Positions 57,756 to 64,000 of a stretch of 64,000 nucleotides of DNA are shown here, piece after piece (position 1 is the first letter of the stretch; each line of letters starts with the position of its first letter). Source of the DNA: Siminovitchia terrae (lineage in GTDB: Bacteria > Bacillota > Bacilli > Bacillales > Bacillaceae_C). Made by a program: the position numbers and the translations under genes. Below the pieces are notes generated by a model, which saw nothing but the letters and a program-made list of their open reading frames with translations, was not told the DNA's origin and ran no database searches. The stretch covers positions 35,201-99,200 of the forward strand of contig NZ_QYTW02000019.1 in NCBI RefSeq assembly GCF_003605405.2, in the 5' to 3' direction.

Positions 57756-58218
57756 CTGACACCCTCCTTCAATAAAGTTCCTCTTTTAAAATCGTTTTTG
57801 TTATCGAAAAAATGCGAATTAATCAGGGTTCCCTCCACCATTCACCAACGTTGCATAGTAGTATATATCAGAAACATTTAAAAAACGTAAATAGAGACTT
57901 GGCAAAATATAAAAAACTCCTGATGCAGGAGGGAAACAAACAATTCCCCTACACTATCAAAAGGAGCCTTGTGTAAAAGTGTAAACTAGGATTTAATAAT
58001 TCGTCAATTTGATTTAAGTCGTCTACGAGTCAATTAGACACACGAAAAGTAGTCCACTTTTGACTTATAGAGTCAGATGTTACTTGCCTGCGTATATCTT
58101 CGAATTTTACTATATCAATTTGAGAATTTTGTATTTTACGTCCGGCCGGCGATTTTTCCTTACCTTGTGATACCAAAAAACTTTGCTGAAAAGGAGAGCT
58201 GGCGCTCAATAATGGTAA
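57756..58218. other. Gene-free stretch upstream of the PucR-type regulator
   Basis: No frame with RBS on either strand. CTCCTGATGCAGGAG near 57920 is a small hairpin. The rest is AT-rich. Confidence 0.5.
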
Positions 58219-58247
58219 TCAAAAACCTCCCGGAAAAATGGGAGGTC
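58219..58247 (-). terminator. Terminator of the GABA-type permease gene
   Basis: ACCTCCCATTTTTCCGGGAGGT followed by TTTTG on the minus strand, 16 bp past the stop. Confidence 0.85.
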
Positions 58248-58262
58248 TAGAGACTTCAATTT

Positions 58263-59690
58263 TTATAAGTGCTTACTACGGAATTGACCGACTCTTAGCC
58301 TGTCTTTACTAATATGGCGCTGCTTTCTATAGAATATAAAATATATAGATACAACACCAATCGCAATCAAGCTGGTCAATATTACCTGTATTCTCATTGA
58401 CGGAATGAAGAACATGGCGATGTAAATTCCCGAAATAACGATAATCGTTGCATACGTCAAATAGGGGAAGAGCCACATTTTAACAGGAATCTCTCCATGC
58501 TCTTTTTCAATTTTCCTACGCAAGTTCAATTGCGCGAAACAGATAATTAGGTAGACAAGCAAAGCTACCGTCCCTGATGAGTTAATTAAAAAAAGAAACA
58601 CTTTGTCAGGTGAGACGAAATTCATTATTACTGCAACATATGAAAATACGGTGCTGAGCAGAATTGCCCAAACGGGTACTCCTTTTTTACTCAATTTTAA
58701 AAGTATTTTCGGTGCATCGCCCTGCTTTGCCATCCCATATAATGTTCTTGAGTTAGCATATAATGCTGAATTAAGGCAGGACAACACTGCTGTTAGTACC
58801 ACAAAATTCATAATCTGAGCGGCGGCAGGTATTCCAATATAATCCAAAACAGCAACGAACGGACTAACAAGAATATTAGCCGAGTCCCATGGCAAGAGTG
58901 TAACGACGATGGCTATAGATCCGATGTAAAAAACAAGAATTCGCCAAATAACACTATTTGTTGCAATCCTGACTGACTTCACAGGATTTTGGGACTCCCC
59001 TGCAGCAATGGCAACAATTTCTGTTCCCATAAAAGAAAAAATCACGACTGTGATACCAAGGAGAACAGCACCAAATCCTTCGGGCATAAATCCGCCATTG
59101 CCAATTAAATTTGCTGTACCAGGGGTCTCAACATTTGGATACCATCCGATAATGACAGAAAGTCCAAGAACAAGAAATAAAGTGATAGCAACAACTTTAA
59201 TGAGGGAAAACCAGTATTCAAATTCACCAAAAGACTTAACCGAAAATAAATTCGTCATAGTCAAAAGAACAGTTAAAATTAAACTCATTAGCCAAATGGG
59301 AAAGCCTGGAACCCAATATTGAATGATTGCTGCCCCGGCCAAGGCCTCAATTGCAATCACAACAGTCCAGAAGAACCAATACAACCAGCCGATCGAAAAA
59401 CCGGCCCATGGCCCAATGGCCACATTTGCGTAAGTGGCAAAGGATCCACTCGTTGGGTAAACAGAAGCCATTTCACCAAGCATCCGCATAACCAGTACCA
59501 CAATGAGCCCTGCGAATGCATAGGACAGGATTGCCCCCGGTCCAGTCGAGTTGATCACAGCTCCACTTCCTATAAAAAGCCCAGCCCCTATGACACCCGC
59601 TATTGAGATCATACTGATGTGGCGTGTTTTTAGATCTGCTTTCATCTCTGGCTGCCTGTCTTCTCCACTTTTTTCTCTTTCTTTGGCCAT
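58263..59690 (-). CDS. Amino acid permease, APC superfamily (GABA permease-like)
   Basis: About 475 residues from ATG 59690 (AKEREKSGEDRQPEMK), after GGGAGGAG; the longer frame to 59744 reads through promoter sequence. Twelve helices; start RHISMISIAGVIGAGLFIGSGAVI, then SFMGTEIVAIAAGESQNP and SCLNSALYANSRTLYGMAKQGDAP, as in GabP and close relatives. Substrate inferred only. A cre-like palindrome lies 26 bp upstream, inside the promoter region. Confidence 0.88.
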   Translation of the reverse strand: MAKEREKSGEDRQPEMKADLKTRHISMISIAGVIGAGLFIGSGAVINSTGPGAILSYAFAGLIVVLVMRMLGEMASVYPTSGSFATYANVAIGPWAGFSIGWLYWFFWTVVIAIEALAGAAIIQYWVPGFPIWLMSLILTVLLTMTNLFSVKSFGEFEYWFSLIKVVAITLFLVLGLSVIIGWYPNVETPGTANLIGNGGFMPEGFGAVLLGITVVIFSFMGTEIVAIAAGESQNPVKSVRIATNSVIWRILVFYIGSIAIVVTLLPWDSANILVSPFVAVLDYIGIPAAAQIMNFVVLTAVLSCLNSALYANSRTLYGMAKQGDAPKILLKLSKKGVPVWAILLSTVFSYVAVIMNFVSPDKVFLFLINSSGTVALLVYLIICFAQLNLRRKIEKEHGEIPVKMWLFPYLTYATIIVISGIYIAMFFIPSMRIQVILTSLIAIGVVSIYFIFYRKQRHISKDRLRVGQFRSKHL

Positions 59691-59715
59691 GAAATCTATT
59701 TCTCCTCCCTTTGAA

Positions 59716-59730
59716 TGTAAGCGCTTTACA
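59716..59730 (-). promoter_or_regulatory. cre-like palindrome upstream of the permease
   Basis: TGTAAGCGCTTTACA resembles the CcpA site TGTAAGCGCTTACA with one extra T. A second AAGCGCTTT lies at 59810-59818. Catabolite repression of the permease is plausible. Confidence 0.5.
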
Positions 59731-59830
59731 AAACACTTTATCATAAATAGACATCTTCTTCTTTACACATTCTGTAAATAAATGAGGAGTAATATTTGAC
59801 ACTTAGTTAAAGCGCTTTGGCTAAACCTTA

Positions 59831-60023
59831 ATCAAATACGCTAAGGCGTATTTGATTAAGGTTTTATCGAGCTCCGCTCGATCAATTTCCTCTGAAAACC
59901 TGAGGCATCCGCCGGAGGCTTTAACTTTATTCAGCCGGGGTTTGAACCCCCACCGAATGGAATACCAATATGCATTCATCTCACCACTTACTGAAGTGGG
60001 AGATTTCTGCTGAATGAAGTTAA
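59831..60023 (+). repeat. Structured repeat element, copy D
   Basis: 193 bp. It has the clearest left palindrome: AATCAAATACGC and GCGTATTTGATT around TAAG. Then the stem ATCGAGCTCCGCTCGAT, hairpin GGGGTTTGAACCCC, right hairpin CCACTTACTGAAGTGG and the end GAATGAAGTTAA. It lies 51 bp beyond the queE stop. Confidence 0.88.
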
Positions 60024-60074
60024 ACAGGAATGTCTGATATGTACAATTCCTCAAAAGTCAATCCTTCTATATCC

Positions 60075-60812
60075 TTAAACGCCACGCCTGTTTCCCCAAA
60101 TCAACGTATGAAGCTGGGGAAGGACTTTCACGTTTCTCAATTCGTTATCTGCTACTACTTTATTTACCAGCCACTCATATTTCTGTAATAACTGATCAAT
60201 TAGTCGCTCATTGTCAGATGTTCTATGATCAGTGTTTCCTACCTGCAGATAAAACGGAATTTCAGGATATCTAAAATGCAGTTTTTTTGCATACACGAAA
60301 TCCTGATCATCAAAAATGACCACTTTTACACTACATCTATGCGTTGAGTTTGTGCCCTTTAGTTTTTCAAAAATCATGTCAAGAGTATCAAAGTCAGTTA
60401 CCATACCAGAACTTGGCGGCTTTGGAGAAATCGTTAATTCATCAATGTCCAAAAACCAATCCTGCCACTTGCTTCCTTGTGTTTCTAAGCCAACTTGTAT
60501 CTTGTTCTTTTTTAATAGATTGATTAAATAGCTGAGGTTTTTTAATAATGCAGGATTCCCACCGGATATGGTTACAAAAGAAAAACCATCTCCGCCAAGT
60601 AGCTTAAGTTCATGCCAAATCTCTTCCGCGTCCATTTGCTTGATTGAATCTTTTCCTGAACCGTCCCACGTAAAAGCAGAATCACACCATGTACAGGAGT
60701 AGTCGCAGCCAGCTGTTCGGACAAACATCGTTTTTTGGCCGATAACCATCCCTTCCCCTTGAATGGTTGGACCAAATATTTCAATTACAGGTACTCTACT
60801 CAATTCATCCAC
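60075..60812 (-). CDS. queE: 7-carboxy-7-deazaguanine synthase QueE
   Basis: 245 residues. Radical-SAM enzyme of queuosine synthesis that contracts carboxytetrahydropterin to 7-carboxy-7-deazaguanine. The cluster motif is C-x3-C-x2-C in GCDYSCTWCDSAF, followed by the SAM-binding ISGGNPA and ending PQLHTLIWGNRRGV as in Bacillus QueE. It overlaps queD by 13 bp. The usual queF partner is not present downstream; repeat copy D lies there. Confidence 0.96.
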   Translation of the reverse strand: MDELSRVPVIEIFGPTIQGEGMVIGQKTMFVRTAGCDYSCTWCDSAFTWDGSGKDSIKQMDAEEIWHELKLLGGDGFSFVTISGGNPALLKNLSYLINLLKKNKIQVGLETQGSKWQDWFLDIDELTISPKPPSSGMVTDFDTLDMIFEKLKGTNSTHRCSVKVVIFDDQDFVYAKKLHFRYPEIPFYLQVGNTDHRTSDNERLIDQLLQKYEWLVNKVVADNELRNVKVLPQLHTLIWGNRRGV

Positions 60813-61282
60813 TCCCGCCTTGCCTCTGAGTAACTAGTAGGGGTTTCATACAAACGGACAAATTCAACTCTCATATCATTATATTTCTCCGACCTGTTAT
60901 TCAAAGACTCCCTCATTTTTTCATAAATCCAAACAACCATGTTTTCAGCGGTTGTATTCATCTTTGGCAAGGTTTCATTTAAATATCGGTGATCAAGGTG
61001 AACTTCAATTTCCTGTTTCCAGATCTCCTTGATATCCCCAAAATCGATTACAAGCCCTATTTCATCTACAAACCCACTTATACCAAATATGACTTTATAC
61101 GTGTGCCCATGCAGATTCTTACATTTCCCTTCATAACAGTGAAGATGATGGGCCGCATCGAACGTAAACTCCTTACTAACAAGTACGCGTTTATTATGGT
61201 ATTTCAGTTCGTTTTTTTGAATATCCCGGTCCATCATTTGTAGCTCTTCTACAATTCGAAAACCAAAAAAGTCCTTCCCCAT
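60800..61282 (-). CDS. queD: 6-carboxy-5,6,7,8-tetrahydropterin synthase QueD
   Basis: 160 residues. Zinc ligands are in FDAAHHLHCYEGKCKNLHGHTYKV, with catalytic Cys and later HLDHRYLNE; the end TPTSYSEARREW follows. It converts 7,8-dihydroneopterin triphosphate. The ATG overlaps the queC stop (TAATG) after GGAGGGG. The N-terminus is about ten residues longer than in some Bacillus QueD proteins. Confidence 0.95.
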   Translation of the reverse strand: MGKDFFGFRIVEELQMMDRDIQKNELKYHNKRVLVSKEFTFDAAHHLHCYEGKCKNLHGHTYKVIFGISGFVDEIGLVIDFGDIKEIWKQEIEVHLDHRYLNETLPKMNTTAENMVVWIYEKMRESLNNRSEKYNDMRVEFVRLYETPTSYSEARREWMN

Positions 61283-61950
61283 TATACATCCCCTCCTTTT
61301 CGTGACGTGAGATATTTTTCTAATCCATTCTTTCTCAACTTACATGCTGGGCACACTCCACAGCCATCACCTATTACTCCTTCATAACATGTCAATGTTT
61401 TAGTACGGATATACTCTAATACATTTAATTCATCGGCTAGTTTCCAAGTTTCTTCTTTGTCCAACCACATGAGCGGAGTATGAATAACAAACTGTTTGTC
61501 CATCGATAAATTAATAGACACATTCAGAGATTTGATAAAAGCATCTCTGCAATCGGGATATCCGCTAAAGTCTGTTTCACTCACACCTGTGATTATATGC
61601 TTTGCATTCACTTGGCTTGCCAAAACAGCCGCAAATGACAGGAAGATCAAGTTACGTCCCGGAACGAAAGTTGATGGCAGTTCTCCCTCTCCTCCGTCTT
61701 TTATTTCAATATCATTTCTTGTTAATGCATTCGGGGCTAATTGATTTAACAGCTGCATATCCAACAAGTGATGCCTAACATTTAACTCTTCTGCTATCGT
61801 TTTTGCACACTCAATTTCATTTTTATGCCTTTGGTTATAATTAAAAGTGACAACTTCTACTTCCTTAAATGTTTTTAACGCCCAAAATAAGCACGTCGTA
61901 CTATCTTGTCCACCACTAAAAACTACAATAGCTTTTTCATCCTTTAGCAT
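61282..61950 (-). CDS. queC: 7-cyano-7-deazaguanine synthase QueC
   Basis: 222 residues. PP-loop ATP pyrophosphatase motif [13 protein letters not shown] at the N-terminus and a C-terminal zinc site C-x8-C-x2-C-x2-C ([19 protein letters not shown]). It makes preQ0 from the QueE product. First gene of queC-queD-queE, behind a preQ1-I riboswitch and terminator. AAAGGAG is the RBS. Confidence 0.97.
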   Translation of the reverse strand: MLKDEKAIVVFSGGQDSTTCLFWALKTFKEVEVVTFNYNQRHKNEIECAKTIAEELNVRHHLLDMQLLNQLAPNALTRNDIEIKDGGEGELPSTFVPGRNLIFLSFAAVLASQVNAKHIITGVSETDFSGYPDCRDAFIKSLNVSINLSMDKQFVIHTPLMWLDKEETWKLADELNVLEYIRTKTLTCYEGVIGDGCGVCPACKLRKNGLEKYLTSRKGGDV

Positions 61951-61969
61951 GAAGAAAACTCCTTTACAA

Positions 61970-62007
61970 AAAGAAAAAGCAATACCCCAAAGATAGAAGT
62001 ATTGCTT
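61970..62007 (-). terminator. Riboswitch-controlled terminator of the que operon
   Basis: AAGCAATACTTC and GGGGTATTGCTT pair on the minus strand, then TTTTCTTTTT. It follows the preQ1 aptamer directly. Confidence 0.85.
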
Positions 62008-62010
62008 CTG

Positions 62011-62045
62011 CTTAGTTTTTTTTAAGAGGGGGGCTAGAACCTCTA
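62011..62045 (-). ncRNA. preQ1-I riboswitch
   Basis: The minus strand reads AGAGGTTCTAGC, then CCCTCTTAAAAAAAACTAAG, matching the preQ1-I aptamer: stem AGAGG/CCTCT, loop TTCTAGC, and the A-rich tail with CTAA that docks into the loop. With the terminator it should switch off queCDE when preQ1 is plentiful. Confidence 0.95.
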
Positions 62046-62051
62046 CCGCAT

Positions 62052-62057
62052 ATTATA
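62052..62057 (-). promoter_or_regulatory. -10 box of the queCDE promoter
   Basis: TATAAT on the minus strand lies 7 bp upstream of the aptamer, so the transcript starts at about the first aptamer base. The -35 region is weak. Confidence 0.65.
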
Positions 62058-62188
62058 GATTTACCAATTAAGTATAGCATAATTTTATTTCGTTTTTATC
62101 CCCTTTTCCATGTACAGTGACTGACTTCGCCCGAAAAACAAATTCATCGCGTTTTAATTTTACAATTTCCCTTGAAATAGTCCAAACC

Positions 62189-62322
62189 AAATGAGGCCTT
62201 GGTGTATTTGCTCCCAGATTTTAACTTATTCAGCCGGGGTTTGAACCCCCACTGAATGGAATACCAATAGGCATTCATCTCGCCACTTACAGAAGTGGAA
62301 AACTTCTGCTGAATGAAGTTAA
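62189..62322 (+). repeat. Structured repeat element, copy E (internally deleted)
   Basis: 134 bp. The left palindrome GGCCTTGGTGTATTTG is joined through CAGATTTTAACT to the central hairpin (TTCAGCCGGGGTTTGAACCC), with the CTCGAT stem and the CCGCCGG part missing. The right hairpin CCACTTACAGAAGTGG and the end GAATGAAGTTAA are kept. Confidence 0.85.
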
Positions 62323-62409
62323 ACGACATTGTATTTTCAAACCATGTTTCCACTTTTGTACTATAATATTCATTGAACTAAGTATATCTTTCACAAAGGA
62401 AGTGTATCA

Positions 62410-63150
62410 GTGATTACAACTGATTTACATTATAAACCCGCCATCCATTTCAATGATGTTGATTACTCAATCGATGAAACCCCCATCTTAAAAGGTGTGA
62501 CCGGCTCTTTTCCTGATGGAAAAATCACAACATTAGCCGGCCCCTCCGGTGCGGGTAAGTCAACCCTTCTCAAGCTATGCAACGGGCTGATTTCACCCAC
62601 TGCTGGCAATATTTATATTCACAGCAAACATATCAGCGAATATGAACCAGTGGAATTACGCCGCACGGTTGGCATTGCCCTTCAAAACGCCCCGATGGTA
62701 AAAGGCAGTGTTTACCGCAATTTGGCTCTCCCATTAGAGCTTGCTGGAAAAAAGCTCGCTAAGGAAGAAGCTGCTTCAATTTTGAAAGATGTGGGCTTAG
62801 AAGATTCACTTTTAGATAGAGACAGCAAAGATCTATCAGGTGGTCAGAAACAGAAAGTCTCCATCGCAAGGACGCTTTTGAACCGCCCGCGCATTTTATT
62901 GCTTGATGAAATTACCGCTTCTTTGGACCAAACTTCCTCCAGAGAAATCGAACAACTCATTGTAAAAATCAACCAGCGCTACAATGTGACGATGGTATGG
63001 ATTACACACAATCTAGAACAAGCTCGAACAATCGGACATTACACATGGGTTATGATCGCTGGAAAAGTAGCGGAAACAGGAGAAAGCAAGCTGCTTGAAT
63101 CTCCAAAGACTGATGAAGTACGGCACTTCGTTGAGGGGGGATTTGCATGA
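62410..63150 (+). CDS. ABC transporter ATP-binding protein, FetA/YjkB-like
   Basis: 246 residues, starting at a GTG after AAGGAAG. Walker A GPSGAGKST, signature LSGGQKQKVSIARTLL, Walker B RILLLDEITASLD. It overlaps the downstream UPF0014 permease gene by 4 bp. The same pair is yjkB-yjkA in B. subtilis and fetA-fetB in E. coli, where it exports iron; the substrate here is inferred from that. Confidence 0.9.
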   Translation: MITTDLHYKPAIHFNDVDYSIDETPILKGVTGSFPDGKITTLAGPSGAGKSTLLKLCNGLISPTAGNIYIHSKHISEYEPVELRRTVGIALQNAPMVKGSVYRNLALPLELAGKKLAKEEAASILKDVGLEDSLLDRDSKDLSGGQKQKVSIARTLLNRPRILLLDEITASLDQTSSREIEQLIVKINQRYNVTMVWITHNLEQARTIGHYTWVMIAGKVAETGESKLLESPKTDEVRHFVEGGFA

Positions 63151-63890
63151 GTTTTACAGCATTAGCATTGACGCTTATCTTCGTTCTTCTTCCACTTCTT
63201 TTAACGAAAACACTCAAGCTTGGACTTGAGAAAGACACCATTATCGCTACTGTCAGGTCGATTATCCAATTGCTGATTGTCGGGTATATATTAAAATTCG
63301 TCTTCGACGCAGAACATCCCGTCTATATTTTGTTGATGATCCTACTCATGATTGGAGCAGCCGTCGAAAACGTTCGAAAAAAAGGATTGTTCATCAAAGG
63401 GATTACTTGGAAAGTGGGAGCTACTATCATTTTCATTGAGGTTCTTACACAGGGAATTTTAATCGGGCTGAACATCACACCTGCAACAGCACAATATATC
63501 ATCCCCATCAGCGGGATGGTCATCGGAAACGCAATGGTATTGTCCATCTTATTTTTAAACCGCTTCACTGCGGAAATAGAAGCTCATGAAGACCAAGCAG
63601 AATTGATTCTGTCGCTTGGAGGAACACCGAAGCAGGCTATTCACACACAGCTAATTTCTTCCATCAAAGCAAGCATGATCCCAACAATTGAAAGCCAAAA
63701 AACAATGGGGCTTGTCCAATTACCGGGAATGATGAGCGGCCAAATCATTGCGGGTGCCGATCCAATCCAAGCCGTCATGTTCCAGATTCTCATCGTTTTC
63801 CTATTGCTGACAACGGCTGCTGTATCAAGCGTCATGCTTGGGTACTTGTCTTATCCATCCCTGTTCAATGAACGGATGCAGCTTAAATGA
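63147..63890 (+). CDS. UPF0014 membrane permease, FetB/YjkA-like
   Basis: 247 residues with about seven helices. Family motifs TVRSIIQLLIVGYILKFVF, IPISGMVIGNAM and TMGLVQLPGMMSGQIIAGADP are clear. It forms an exporter with the preceding ATPase. It overlaps that gene by 4 bp (ATGA). Confidence 0.92.
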   Translation: MSFTALALTLIFVLLPLLLTKTLKLGLEKDTIIATVRSIIQLLIVGYILKFVFDAEHPVYILLMILLMIGAAVENVRKKGLFIKGITWKVGATIIFIEVLTQGILIGLNITPATAQYIIPISGMVIGNAMVLSILFLNRFTAEIEAHEDQAELILSLGGTPKQAIHTQLISSIKASMIPTIESQKTMGLVQLPGMMSGQIIAGADPIQAVMFQILIVFLLLTTAAVSSVMLGYLSYPSLFNERMQLK

Positions 63891-63917
63891 AACATTTTGG
63901 AAGATCGGACGTCCGAT

Positions 63918-64000
63918 ATCGCACGATTATATTGAGTTTCGCACAATAAAATCAGTTTTCGCACGATTATTTGGAATTTCGCACGATAAAATCGGTTTTC
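63918..64000 (+). repeat. Array of 20-bp repeats, running off the window
   Basis: Units starting TTCGCACAATAAAATCAGTT, TTCGCACGATTATTTGGAAT and TTCGCACGATAAAATCGGTT follow each other with a period of exactly 20 bp (GCAC at 63921, 63941, 63961, 63981). Alternate units are more alike, suggesting a 40-bp higher repeat. It begins 28 bp after the permease stop and continues beyond the window. Confidence 0.8.

Noticed and set aside
59821..60054. Minus-strand frame through repeat copy D (contains MNAYWYSIRWGFKP)
   Set aside because: It spans the hairpins of the repeat; related frames in other copies are broken or lack an RBS. Treated as part of the repeat, not as a gene.
63918..64000. CRISPR array
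   Set aside because: The units are contiguous 20-bp tandem repeats without unique spacers, and no cas gene is present in the window.

Overview
The window reads as chromosome from a Gram-positive, spore-forming Bacillaceae species (Bacillus in the broad sense). The evidence is the Bacillus subtilis-like gene order clpP-crh-whiA-yvcK-rapZ-trxB and hprK-lgt-yvoD-ppaX-yvoF-yvlD-yvlB-uvrA-uvrB, strong AGGAGG ribosome binding sites, CtsR, PhoP, Fur and preQ1 signals of Bacillus type, and a YjcZ-type Gly-rich sporulation peptide. Most genes lie on the minus strand.

Layout. 0-0.4 kb: C-terminal end of a tyrosine recombinase facing the 3' end of tRNA-Arg(CCG), so probably the edge of an integrated element. 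0.6-19 kb: housekeeping core, with ClpP, catabolite-repression proteins (Crh, HprK, PpaX), WhiA/YvcK/RapZ, thioredoxin reductase, Lgt and UvrAB. 19-27 kb: amino-acid permease, a PadR/membrane-protein pair, a DUF2164 protein, an ECF sigma module, a HAD phosphatase, an EmrE-like transporter, CsbA and an HD hydrolase. 27-34 kb: complete phosphate regulon block pstS-C-A-B-phoU with phoP-phoR beside it. 34-36.6 kb: Zn/Cd efflux ATPase and its ArsR/CzrA-type repressor, which may be co-transcribed with phoPR. 37-42 kb: ferredoxin, two small (probably spore-related) genes, a membrane protein, CcdA and a DUF4003 protein.

42-57.8 kb is accessory. It starts with a promoter region carrying three copies of a TetR-type operator. 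Next come an AraC regulator and a Fur-box-controlled siderophore operon (MFS exporter, frameshifted binding lipoprotein, permease, ATPase). A second PadR/membrane-protein pair follows, then about 1.5 kb of gene debris (IS110 start fragment, copper-storage protein fragment, broken membrane gene). Last is a catabolic operon: split DUF3100-type transporter, 3-hydroxyacid dehydrogenase and semialdehyde dehydrogenase, next to a GAF/PucR regulator. 58-64 kb: GABA-type permease, queC-queD-queE under a preQ1-I riboswitch, and a FetAB-like ABC pair.

The least explained features are the repeats. Five copies of a structured element of about 190 bp with terminal hairpins all lie in the same orientation and all end at TTAA; three of them end exactly on the stop codon of a neighbouring gene. 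There is also a second intergenic repeat family with the core CCTGTCGCTTCGCT, and two short arrays with a 20-bp period. I read everything by eye; no database search was possible, so family names rest on recognised motifs, length and gene order.
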